A stretch of 13,609 bases of DNA. Origin: Hyphomicrobiales bacterium (GTDB taxonomy: Bacteria > Pseudomonadota > Alphaproteobacteria > Rhizobiales > Xanthobacteraceae). Location: contig JAFKKQ010000056.1 of assembly GCA_017304505.1 (NCBI GenBank), forward strand, positions 1 through 13,609, written 5' to 3'. Shown piece by piece: positions 1-6,188 of the stretch (position 1 is the first letter of the stretch; every line of letters begins with the position of its first letter). The notes under the pieces were generated by a model, which worked only from the letters and a program-made list of their open reading frames with translations, was not told the DNA's origin and ran no database searches. The position numbers and the translations under genes were made by a program.

Positions 1-541
1 CGCCGCGCTCGGGACCGTTCTGCTGAAAGAGCGTTTTGCATCCTGGCAATGGCTCGGCGTGGCGCTGGGCTTCGCCGGTGTCATTCTGGGAGTGCCGCTC
101 ACGCTCGGCACCGGCAATCTGGCGTTGCTGGGTCTGAGCCTGTTCGGGCTCACGGCCGGCACACTCTGCCTCAAGCGATTTTGCGTCGACGTGCCGCCGT
201 TTGAATCGACCGCCGTGCAACTCGTCGGCGGCGCGCTGGCTGCGACGTTATTGATGATCCTGTTCGAAACGCCGCACTGGCATTGGACAGCCCGTTTCGT
301 CGGTGCGCTTGCATGGAACACACTGGCCATGTCGATCTTCGGCATGGCGATCTACAACCTGATGCTCGATCGCTACGGCGCCGGCCGCGCATCATCCGGT
401 TTCTTTATCGTCCCCGGGGCCTCTGCATTGATGGCGTTCATCCTGCTCAGCGAGCATCTCTCGGCCATGACATTGGCGGGCCTTGCTGCCGCGACGGTCG
501 GAGTCGCGCTGGTTTGGTGGCGCCCCACACGAACCGGCTAA
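1..541 (+). CDS. EamA/DMT-family transporter, C-terminal part (5' end cut by window)
   Basis: This is the C-terminal half of a drug/metabolite transporter superfamily permease, an inner-membrane carrier of unknown substrate. The reading frame is open from the left edge (first full codon at base 2) and gives 179 residues before a TAA stop. The start of the visible part, around LLKERFASWQWLGVALG, matches the hinge where the second EamA repeat begins in this family (an ERxxxxQWxGxxLxxxGV pattern). About five hydrophobic helices follow, including the LALLGLSLFGLTAGTL and SIFGMAIYNLMLDRYGA regions and a last helix ending in ALVWWRP. The N-terminal five helices lie outside the window. Any in-frame start within the window would be internal to the repeat, so the gene surely begins upstream. 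The substrate cannot be inferred. A small gene follows on the same strand, with its own promoter-like sequence just after this stop codon. Confidence 0.85.
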   Translation, partial: AALGTVLLKERFASWQWLGVALGFAGVILGVPLTLGTGNLALLGLSLFGLTAGTLCLKRFCVDVPPFESTAVQLVGGALAATLLMILFETPHWHWTARFVGALAWNTLAMSIFGMAIYNLMLDRYGAGRASSGFFIVPGASALMAFILLSEHLSAMTLAGLAAATVGVALVWWRPTRTG

Positions 542-546
542 ATCAA

Positions 547-571
547 GGAACCTCTCGCCCGCTGCTTTGTT
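547..571 (+). promoter_or_regulatory. possible sigma-EcfG (general stress response) promoter for the 28-aa ORF
   Basis: GGAAC lies at 547-551, followed by a 16-base spacer and TGTT at 568-571. The known alphaproteobacterial EcfG consensus is GGAAC, 16-17 bases, then CGTT, so this site differs only in the first base of the -10 element. It begins six bases after the stop codon of the transporter gene. It would give a leader of about 25-30 bases before the ATG at 604. This is an inference from motif and position only. Confidence 0.4.
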
Positions 572-603
572 AACTCCGCGATCAAGCGACGGAGGTACGC
601 ATC

Positions 604-690
604 ATGGGCTTCGGACGAGGTTTGCTGCTGTGGCTGCTTGGCATTCCGCTGCCGATCATCATTCTGTTGGCCATTTTCTGGCACAACTGA
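604..690 (+). CDS. 28-residue hydrophobic membrane mini-protein
   Basis: This short gene encodes 28 residues beginning MGFGRGLLLWLLG and ending in FWHN. After a short Gly/Arg-containing N-terminus the whole chain is one hydrophobic helix, broken by an IPLP motif, so it should be a single-span inner-membrane peptide. A consensus ribosome binding site, GGAGG at 591-595, lies eight bases before the ATG, and a 13-bp GC-rich hairpin lies 45 bases after the stop. Together with the EcfG-like promoter at 547-571 this looks like a complete small transcription unit. The function is unknown. My impression is that similar peptides occur widely but are poorly annotated in Bradyrhizobium-like genomes; I cannot confirm this here. 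Many annotation pipelines would miss it because of its length. Confidence 0.6.
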   Translation: MGFGRGLLLWLLGIPLPIIILLAIFWHN

Positions 691-735
691 GCGCAACCTC
701 AATAAGCAGCACCGAGCATCGAAGGAACGCCCAAA

Positions 736-767
736 CGCGGCCCGCAGCCTAACCGCTGCGGGCCGCG
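736..767 (+). terminator. strong GC-rich hairpin, probable terminator of the mini-protein gene
   Basis: A perfect 13-bp inverted repeat (736-748 pairing with 755-767) surrounds a six-base loop, CTAACC. It lies 45 bases after the stop codon of the 28-residue gene. No T-run follows, so it may stop transcription weakly or mainly stabilise the 3' end of the RNA. Confidence 0.55.
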
Positions 768-857
768 CTCCATTGGCGGGGCAGAGCTGCGGCGCTGCGC
801 CATGTCACAAAAATGGAGAAAGAAAAGAGGGGAAAGCGGGCATAAATCGCCTCACGC

Positions 858-887
858 TTGCACGACTGCCTCTATCGGCTTCACAAT
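858..887 (+). promoter_or_regulatory. possible sigma-70 promoter for the YegP-like gene
   Basis: TTGCAC at 858-863 and CACAAT at 882-887 are separated by 18 bases. Both are near matches to the housekeeping -35 and -10 elements. The predicted start near 894 would leave a leader of about 25 bases before the ATG at 920. The remaining intergenic DNA (691-919) contains only this site and the hairpin at 736-767. Confidence 0.35.
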
Positions 888-919
888 AGCTCACTGCAAA
901 CAATGGCTGGAGGTGCACG

Positions 920-1096
920 ATGTACAAGTTTGAGGTCTACAAAGACAAGGCTGGCGAATTCCGTTTTCGCTTCAAGGCATCGAACGGCGAGACAATGTTC
1001 AGTTCGGAAGGTTACAAGGCCAAGACATCCGCCCTCAGCGCGATCGAGTCGATCAAGAAAAATGCGCCTGGCGCGACCGTCGAAGACAAGGGTTGA
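920..1096 (+). CDS. YegP/DUF1508 family small protein
   Basis: This gene encodes a 58-residue protein, start MYKFEVYKDKAGEFRFRFKA, with the DUF1508 pattern: a beta-strand FEVYKDKAGEFRFR, then ASNGETMFSSEGYKAK and a helix SALSAIESIKKNAPGA. E. coli YegP carries this unit twice (about 110 residues); here there is one copy, as is common in alphaproteobacteria. The family is small, soluble and probably cytoplasmic, and its biochemical role is not established. GGAGG at 909-913 sits six bases before the ATG, which makes the start secure. It converges on the carboxylase gene, and a hairpin at 1141-1168 lies between the two stop codons. The call to family is firm; no function should be assigned. Confidence 0.85.
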   Translation: MYKFEVYKDKAGEFRFRFKASNGETMFSSEGYKAKTSALSAIESIKKNAPGATVEDKG

Positions 1097-1140
1097 ATCC
1101 GGGCTTTCATCCGAATTCCGACCTGTCGTAAAGACCGGAG

Positions 1141-1168
1141 GCCGGGCACGCTGTGGCGCTTGCCCGGC
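1141..1168. terminator. hairpin between convergent genes, possible bidirectional terminator
   Basis: An 8-bp perfect stem (1141-1148 with 1161-1168) encloses a 12-base loop. It sits 44 bases after the YegP-like stop and directly against the carboxylase stop codon (1169-1171, minus strand). There is no clear T-run on either strand, so the assignment rests on position and stem. Confidence 0.45.
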
Positions 1169-2773
1169 TCACATCCGGAACACACCAAACTTCGTCTCAG
1201 GAATCGGCGCATTCAGCGCGGCGGCGAACGATAACGCCAGCACGCGGCGCGTTTCGCCCGGCAGGATGATGCCGTCATCCCACACCCGCGCGGTCGCATA
1301 ATAGGGGTTGCCCTCGTCCTCGTATTGCGCGCGGATCGGCGCCTTGAAAGCCTCCTCCTCGTCCGCGCTCCAAGCCTTGCCTTCCGCTTCCAGGTTGTCG
1401 CGCCGCACGGTCGCCAGCACCGAAGCGGCCTGCTCCCCTCCCATCACCGAAATGCGCGCGTTCGGCCAGGTGAACAAAAACCGCGGGCCGTAAGCACGCC
1501 CGCACATGCCGTAATTGCCAGCGCCAAAGCTGCCCCCGACAATCAGAGTGACCTTCGGCACCTGGGCACAAGCGACAGCCGCCACCATCTTCGCGCCGTC
1601 CTTGGCGATCCCGCTGGCCTCATAATCGCGGCCGACCATGAAGCCCGCGATGTTTTGCAGGAACAGCAATGGAATGCGACGCTGACAGCACAGTTCGATG
1701 AAATGCGCAGCTTTGAGCGCGCTCTCCGAAAACAGGATGCCGTTGTTGGCGAGAATGCCGATTGGGATTCCAGCCAGGTGCGCAAAACCGGCGATAAGCG
1801 TCGTACCGTATAATGCCTTGAATTCATCAAAATCCGAACCATCGACCAGTCGCGCGATGATTTCGCGGGCGTCGACCTGCTTGCGAAGATCGAAAGGCAC
1901 GATGCCGTCCAGTTCGGCGGGGTCATATTTCGGTTCGCGCGGCACTGCCAATGGCGTGTCCGCCATCCGCCGAATGTTGAGGTTGGCGACCACACGGCGC
2001 GCCAGCAGCAAGGCGTGATTGTCGTCCGCCGCCATGTGATCGGCGACGCCGGAGTGCCGCGCATGCACATCGGCGCCACCCAGTTCCTCGGCTGATACCA
2101 CCTCTCCCGTCGCAGCCTTCACCAGCGGCGGCCCGCCAAGGAAGATCGTGCCTTGCCCCTTCACGATGATGGTCTCGTCGCTCATCGCCGGCACGTAGGC
2201 GCCGCCCGCGGTGCACGAGCCCATCACCACCGCGATCTGCGGAATGCCCAGCGCGGACAACGTCGCCTGGTTGTAGAAAATGCGGCCGAAGTGCTCGCGG
2301 TCGGGAAACACTTCGGTCTGATGCGGCAGGTTGGCGCCGCCGGAATCGACAAGGTAGATGCACGGCAGCCGGTTCTCGCGCGCGATCTCCTGAGCCCGGA
2401 GATGCTTCTTCACCGTCATCGGATAGTAGGTGCCACCCTTGATCGTGGAATCGTTGCACACGATCGCGCACTCCCGGCCTTCGATGCGGCCGATACCGGT
2501 AATCAAACCTGCACCGTGGATCGCGTCGTCATACATGCCGTTTGCGGCAAGCGGCGATAATTCGAGGAACGGACTTCCCGGATCGAGCAATCGCATCACG
2601 CGATCGCGCGGCAGCAACTTTCCGCGCGACACGTGACGGTCACGCGCGCGTTGCGACCCGCCAAGCGCAGCCTCCGCGCGCCTGGCATGCAGCTCCTGTG
2701 CAAGCACCCGCATTCGCGCCGCGTTCGCGGCAAATTCCGCAGAGCTCAAATCGATATTGGATGCAATCGGCAA
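1169..2773 (-). CDS. mccB: methylcrotonyl-CoA carboxylase-type acyl-CoA carboxylase, carboxyltransferase (beta) subunit
   Basis: This 534-residue protein is the carboxyltransferase subunit of a biotin-dependent acyl-CoA carboxylase, most like methylcrotonyl-CoA carboxylase of leucine breakdown. It moves CO2 from carboxybiotin on the alpha subunit to the acyl-CoA. Visible family motifs are [57 protein letters not shown] and [15 protein letters not shown] in the N-terminal half. The C-terminal half has [47 protein letters not shown] and [11 protein letters not shown], ending in TKFGVFRM. Length is normal. The start is TTG at 2771-2773, supported by AGGAGG at 2780-2785 six bases upstream and by the absence of an ATG before residue 21. 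The usual partners (biotin carboxylase alpha subunit, isovaleryl-CoA dehydrogenase, HMG-CoA lyase) are not adjacent. Geranyl-CoA carboxylase beta is a less likely alternative. Confidence 0.9.
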   Translation of the reverse strand: MPIASNIDLSSAEFAANAARMRVLAQELHARRAEAALGGSQRARDRHVSRGKLLPRDRVMRLLDPGSPFLELSPLAANGMYDDAIHGAGLITGIGRIEGRECAIVCNDSTIKGGTYYPMTVKKHLRAQEIARENRLPCIYLVDSGGANLPHQTEVFPDREHFGRIFYNQATLSALGIPQIAVVMGSCTAGGAYVPAMSDETIIVKGQGTIFLGGPPLVKAATGEVVSAEELGGADVHARHSGVADHMAADDNHALLLARRVVANLNIRRMADTPLAVPREPKYDPAELDGIVPFDLRKQVDAREIIARLVDGSDFDEFKALYGTTLIAGFAHLAGIPIGILANNGILFSESALKAAHFIELCCQRRIPLLFLQNIAGFMVGRDYEASGIAKDGAKMVAAVACAQVPKVTLIVGGSFGAGNYGMCGRAYGPRFLFTWPNARISVMGGEQAASVLATVRRDNLEAEGKAWSADEEEAFKAPIRAQYEDEGNPYYATARVWDDGIILPGETRRVLALSFAAALNAPIPETKFGVFRM

Positions 2774-2858
2774 ACGATTCCTCCTGCGAATCCAGAGCTC
2801 AAATCTATCGTGAACGAAGCTTCAGAGTGGAACAAAAAATGAAACTTTTGACAGCTTC

Positions 2859-2884
2859 GGAACGATCCACACGACAGGGACGTT
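2859..2884 (+). promoter_or_regulatory. consensus sigma-EcfG (general stress response) promoter
   Basis: GGAAC at 2859-2863, a 17-base spacer and CGTT at 2881-2884 match the alphaproteobacterial EcfG/sigma-T consensus (GGAAC, 16-17 bases, CGTT) exactly. It lies on the correct strand in the intergenic region before the DUF1236 gene, giving a leader of roughly 55 bases. This implies PhyR-NepR-EcfG control of that gene. The rest of the 2774-2946 gap holds the carboxylase leader on the other strand. Confidence 0.65.
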
Positions 2885-2946
2885 TTCCGTGGAGCCGATC
2901 GTAATCGGCCTTCCATCACTTCCAGAGGACGGTAAGGAGAAACGAA

Positions 2947-3687
2947 ATGAAAAAACCGCTTCTAGCTACAGTGGCCGCAGCGGCTCTTGTCGCAAGCTCG
3001 GGATTTGCAATGGCACAAGGCACGGCCAAGGAACCATCCGCTCCAAAGGCCGGTGCAACCGAAATGCACAAGAGTGGTGCCGATATGCACCGAGGTTCCG
3101 CGGATATGCACAACGGCGCCCGGATGAAAGGCGAATCGGGCACCACCGGCCAAGGCTCCGACATGAAAGGTGATGTCGATACGCAAGCAAAACCCGGGAG
3201 CCGCTCCGAGGGCAAATCCGATCATCGGTCGAACATGAAGTCCGAAAGCCGGCCGAATGCTGCAGAACGCAAGACCGATGAACAGTCCAACAAACGCCGG
3301 ACCGAGGAGCGATCCAACACCAGAACGCGGGCTCAGGATGAAAGGCAGCCCGGATCGAAGGCAGCGCAGGACCACAAGGGCTCCAGCGCCACAACCGGCC
3401 AGGGTGCCGCAGCATCGGCCCCCGTTACGCTGACGACCGAGCAGAAAACCTCCGTCCGCAAAACGATGATCGAGTCGAGAGACGCGCCGCGGGTGGAGCG
3501 CAACAATATCAAGTTCAACATCAGCGTCGGCACGGTGGTGCCGCGGTCCGTCCACATCGTCGCGGTGCCTGATACGCTGATTAGAATTCACCCGGCGTGG
3601 CGCGGATACCGCTACTTCGTGGTCGGCGACGAGATCATTATCGTCGAACCCCGCACGTTCAAGATCATCGCGGTTCTCGACGTCTAA
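2947..3687 (+). CDS. secreted DUF1236 domain protein with Met/His-rich repeats
   Basis: This 246-residue protein has a clear Sec signal peptide: MKK, a hydrophobic core of Ala/Val/Leu, and an AMA-Q cleavage site after residue 23. It should be periplasmic or secreted. Residues about 36-80 form a low-complexity stretch with three spaced (A/E)-(D/-)-M-H units (EMHKSGADMHRGSADMHNGA) and later DMKG motifs. Residues about 80-155 are very hydrophilic and rich in Arg, Lys, Glu, Ser and Gln. The last 85 or so residues form the DUF1236 domain, with VPRSVHIVAVPDTLIRIHP, WRGYRYFVVGDEIIIVEP and a final KIIAVLDV. DUF1236 has no established biochemical function. AAGGAGA at 2934-2940 precedes the ATG at a good distance. 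A consensus EcfG promoter lies upstream and an intrinsic terminator follows, so the gene is probably monocistronic and stress induced. Confidence 0.88.
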   Translation: MKKPLLATVAAAALVASSGFAMAQGTAKEPSAPKAGATEMHKSGADMHRGSADMHNGARMKGESGTTGQGSDMKGDVDTQAKPGSRSEGKSDHRSNMKSESRPNAAERKTDEQSNKRRTEERSNTRTRAQDERQPGSKAAQDHKGSSATTGQGAAASAPVTLTTEQKTSVRKTMIESRDAPRVERNNIKFNISVGTVVPRSVHIVAVPDTLIRIHPAWRGYRYFVVGDEIIIVEPRTFKIIAVLDV

Positions 3688-3708
3688 CCCACGCCCCACC
3701 CCGAACAA

Positions 3709-3743
3709 CACAAGGGGCGGCTCCTGTGGGGCCGCCCTTTGTG
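3709..3743 (+). terminator. intrinsic terminator of the DUF1236 gene
   Basis: A 13-bp stem (3709-3721 with 3731-3743, one G-T pair) closes a nine-base loop. The stem contains GGGGCGGC against GCCGCCCT, and the 3' arm ends in CCCTTTGTG. It begins 21 bases after the stop codon and fits a rho-independent terminator, with the short T-run inside the base of the stem. Confidence 0.75.
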
Positions 3744-3755
3744 CCATCCTTGGGC

Positions 3756-3761
3756 TATACT
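3756..3761 (+). promoter_or_regulatory. possible -10 element of a leaderless Nudix transcript
   Basis: TATACT (3756-3761) matches the -10 hexamer in five of six positions and ends six bases before the Nudix ATG at 3768. Transcription from it would begin at or next to the A of the start codon. There is no Shine-Dalgarno sequence between it and the ATG. No convincing -35 element is visible; the DNA upstream is the DUF1236 terminator. Confidence 0.3.
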
Positions 3762-3767
3762 GGGCCG

Positions 3768-4256
3768 ATGCGACGACGGACCGAAATCAGCGCCGGCCTT
3801 CTTGCCTTCCGATGGCGAGAAGGCCGGGTTGAGGTTCTGCTGGCCCACCCTGGCGGTCCGTTTTGGACGAAGAAGAATGCCGGCGCGTGGACCATCCCCA
3901 AGGGTGTGGTGGAATCGGGTGACCTCCTGGAAGGGGCCCTCCGCGAATTCAACGAAGAAACCGGCTTTGCCGCACAGGGCGAGTTCGTGCCGCTCGCGCC
4001 CGTGCGGCTGAGCAGCGGCAAGACCGTCCATGCCTTCGCCTTCGAGGGCGATTTCGACCCTGCAGTCTTCAGCAGCAATACGTTCGAGATGGAATGGCCG
4101 CCTCGGTCCGGCCGGCGCAGAGCATTCCCCGAGGTCGACCGGATCGGCTGGTTCGAGCTGCGCGAGGCCGAGGAAAAGATCATCGCCTATCAGCGGCCAT
4201 TCCTGGCCGAACTGCAAACACGGCTGGCCAAAGCGCATTCGCCTCCCCCAGCGTGA
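3768..4256 (+). CDS. Nudix hydrolase with atypical Nudix box
   Basis: This 162-residue single-domain protein belongs to the Nudix superfamily, which hydrolyses nucleoside diphosphates linked to another group using divalent metal. An N-terminal strand reads SAGLLAFRWREGRVEVLLAHPGGPFW, and AWTIPKG leads into the box at residues 46-67. The metal-binding part is intact: R59-E60-F-N-E63-E64-T-G66-F67. The first part is not: the Glu of GX5E is Asp52, and six residues rather than seven separate it from the Arg. The C-terminal part has EVDRIGWFELREAEEKI and a helix with YQRPFLAELQ. The ATG at 3768 is chosen because an open frame upstream runs into the terminator and the DUF1236 gene. There is no ribosome binding site. 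It resembles DATP/Ap4A-type or NUDT2-like Nudix proteins, but the substrate cannot be read from sequence. It converges on the ABC permease gene. Confidence 0.85.
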   Translation: MRRRTEISAGLLAFRWREGRVEVLLAHPGGPFWTKKNAGAWTIPKGVVESGDLLEGALREFNEETGFAAQGEFVPLAPVRLSSGKTVHAFAFEGDFDPAVFSSNTFEMEWPPRSGRRRAFPEVDRIGWFELREAEEKIIAYQRPFLAELQTRLAKAHSPPPA

Positions 4257-4273
4257 CCGGGAGAGGCGAATTT
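4237..4273. terminator. hairpin over the Nudix stop codon, possible terminator
   Basis: ATTCGCCT (4237-4244) pairs with AGGCGAAT (4264-4271), and CCC at 4245-4247 pairs with GGG at 4259-4261 across a two-base bulge. Only three T follow on the plus strand. It lies in the short gap between the Nudix gene and the convergent permease gene, so it may serve both. Confidence 0.45.
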
Positions 4274-4294
4274 GCACGAACGCCTTAAGCGAGG

Positions 4295-5254
4295 TCAGGC
4301 CCTCACCTCCTGCCGCTGGAAGGCGACATAACCGACGACGTAGAGCAGGATCGTGCCGGCGATCAGGCTGACGATCTGCGGCCACGCCTGGACGATGCTC
4401 TCGTCGAGTGGCAGCGGTGACCCAATGCGGCCCTGGAACTGGGCCAGCAACGTCGTCATCGACTGCGCATCGGGGTTGAGCATCGCCACCACGGCCTCGC
4501 CATAGAGCGTGCCGGGCGACAGCCTCGACAGTCCCTGTTGCCATGCCAGCGTGTCGGGCGTCGGCAGGCCGAGTTGAGCAAAGCGGATGTCTGGCGGGGA
4601 GATCACTCCGCCGAGCATCTGCGCCAGCGCCGGCCACAGCAGCGACAAGAATAGCCACAGGCCCAACGCCACCAGCGCCGCAGTCGCCGTCGAGCGGAAC
4701 ACCACCGACAGCAGCAGCGACAGCGCCAGCCACACGCCCGCATAGGCGATGGTCACCAGCAGGAAGATCAGCAGCCGTCCGATTTCCTCCGCACCCGGCG
4801 GAATACCGAGCCGCAGCAGACCGAAGCCGATAACCAGAAGCCAGAGCGTCACGAGGCAGATGGTCAGCGTCGTCAGGCCGGCCAGGAACTTGCCGAACAG
4901 CAACGCGTCGCGATAGATCGGCTGCGACAGGATACGCGACATCGTGCGGCGGTTGTATTCGCCGTTGACCGCATCGAAGCCCAGGCCGATCGACATGATC
5001 GGCACAAGGATGCTGATGACGACCACAAACGACAGCAGGCTTTGGCCCGGCGGCGCGAACAGCCGTAAGAACAGGAATGGATCTTCTGCCGTGGTGTTGC
5101 GGATTTGTTCGGCGGCGAAATAAACCACCGCCGCGCCGAACAGAACAACGAGGAATTCCAGCACCAGCATGCGAACGCTGGTGAGGTGATCGAACAACTC
5201 GCGGAAGAACACCACGTTCAGTCCACGCCAGGGAGAGCCTTCACGCTGCGGCAT
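4295..5254 (-). CDS. ABC-2/NosY-type ABC transporter permease
   Basis: This 319-residue inner-membrane protein is the permease of the export unit whose ATPase is encoded just upstream. Six hydrophobic segments are visible: about residues 23-45, 72-95, 125-150, 163-185, 190-212 and 295-313. Between the second and third lies [20 protein letters not shown] followed by [13 protein letters not shown]. This matches the cytoplasmic coupling motif of NosY-like permeases (FDxxxGExxxGTLxxxLSxPxxRxxxxxGK). A large non-cytoplasmic loop follows the fifth helix ([15 protein letters not shown] onward). The ATG at 5254 is preferred because GGAGG sits five bases before it, inside the end of the ATPase gene, and because the two genes then overlap by 14 bases, as expected for translational coupling. 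The substrate is unknown. The MEAR start 12 bases further upstream is a weaker alternative. Confidence 0.85.
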   Translation of the reverse strand: MPQREGSPWRGLNVVFFRELFDHLTSVRMLVLEFLVVLFGAAVVYFAAEQIRNTTAEDPFLFLRLFAPPGQSLLSFVVVISILVPIMSIGLGFDAVNGEYNRRTMSRILSQPIYRDALLFGKFLAGLTTLTICLVTLWLLVIGFGLLRLGIPPGAEEIGRLLIFLLVTIAYAGVWLALSLLLSVVFRSTATAALVALGLWLFLSLLWPALAQMLGGVISPPDIRFAQLGLPTPDTLAWQQGLSRLSPGTLYGEAVVAMLNPDAQSMTTLLAQFQGRIGSPLPLDESIVQAWPQIVSLIAGTILLYVVGYVAFQRQEVRA

Positions 5255-6188
5255 TCTGGCCTCCATGTGTCTCGAAGTAGTGATTGTAGATGGCGTCGAG
5301 CGACGGCTCTTCGACCGAGAGCCTGCGCAACGCTCCACCGGCATTCACCACCGCGGCAGCCGCTTGCGGTCGCACGTCGCGATCCGCCAGCAGCCGGTAA
5401 CGGGCGGGGCCGGACTGGTCGACAGCCTTGACGCCGCCGATCTCGGAGAAGCGAAGCGCCAGGCCCTCCCCGTCGGCTTCGACCTCGACGTTGTAGCCAC
5501 CGCCCAGCACTTCGCGAGCAAGCTCGGGCACCGTACCGAGCAATGCGATCCTGCCGGAATGGAAAAGCGCCACGCGGTCGCAAACGCTCTGCACCCGCTC
5601 CAGCAAATGCGAGGACAGAAGCACGGCGACGCCGTCGCGTTTCAGCGAGCGGATCATTTCCAACAACTCGGACGTTGCGTGCGGATCGAGGCCCGATGTC
5701 GGTTCGTCGAGGATCGCGACCGAAACGTCCTTCATCAGGATTTCGGCGAGCCCAAGCCGCTGACGCATGCCGCGCGAGAACGCGCCGACATGCTTGTGGC
5801 CGACATCCTGAAGACCGACGCGCTCCAGAGCTGAGGTAATCCGCTTGTCGCGGTCAGCCAGGGGAATGCCGATCAGGGCTGCGGTGTAGCGGAGGTTGTC
5901 CTCCGCGGTCATGTAGTCATAGAACCCGACGGTATCGGGCAGATAACCGACCACCCGCTTGACCTGGAGCGGTTCGCGCACCGGATCGTGACCCAGTACG
6001 CGCACCGTGCCGGCGGTGACGTCGGTGAGTCCCAGCATCATCAGGATGGTGGTCGTCTTGCCGGCGCCGTTCGGGCCGAGCAGACCGAAAATCTCCCCTC
6101 GCCCGACCGTGAACGAAATCCCGTCCACGGCCGTGGCGCGGCCATAGCGTTTGGTCAGGGCGCTGGCCTCGATGACGTTGTCGGTCAT
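5241..6188 (-). CDS. ABC transporter ATP-binding protein (ABC-2/NosF type)
   Basis: This 315-residue ATPase powers the permease encoded downstream. Walker A is GPNGAGKT at residues 38-45, Walker B is [13 protein letters not shown] near 157-169, and the H-loop lies in LLSSHLL. The signature reads FSRGMRQRL (138-142 region), the usual variant in ABC-2 exporters. The Q-loop position is [17 protein letters not shown] with Asp in place of Gln, a pattern common in NosF-like subunits. The last 90 or so residues ([14 protein letters not shown] to [14 protein letters not shown]) form the C-terminal regulatory extension seen in CcmA/NosF-type ATPases. The ATG at 6186-6188 overlaps the TGA of the NEW3 gene as ATGA, so the longer open frame is not used. 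The family is certain; the cargo is not known. Confidence 0.92.
   Translation of the reverse strand: MTDNVIEASALTKRYGRATAVDGISFTVGRGEIFGLLGPNGAGKTTTILMMLGLTDVTAGTVRVLGHDPVREPLQVKRVVGYLPDTVGFYDYMTAEDNLRYTAALIGIPLADRDKRITSALERVGLQDVGHKHVGAFSRGMRQRLGLAEILMKDVSVAILDEPTSGLDPHATSELLEMIRSLKRDGVAVLLSSHLLERVQSVCDRVALFHSGRIALLGTVPELAREVLGGGYNVEVEADGEGLALRFSEIGGVKAVDQSGPARYRLLADRDVRPQAAAAVVNAGGALRRLSVEEPSLDAIYNHYFETHGGQNAAA

Noticed and set aside
2848..2876. Perfect TTGACA at 2848-2853 as a sigma-70 -35 element for the DUF1236 gene
   Set aside because: No -10-like hexamer is found at 16-18 bases (CACGAC, ACGACA, CGACAG). The EcfG motif starting at 2859 explains the region better.
2962..3747. 261-codon open frame on the minus strand opposite the DUF1236 gene
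   Set aside because: It is a shadow of a high-GC gene. Its translation has no recognisable domain, while the plus strand has a signal peptide, a DUF1236 domain, a ribosome binding site and a terminator.
3684..4733. 349-codon minus-strand open frame spanning the Nudix gene and the permease end
   Set aside because: It overlaps two well-supported genes, shows only Ala/Gly/Arg-rich composition and crosses the DUF1236 terminator.
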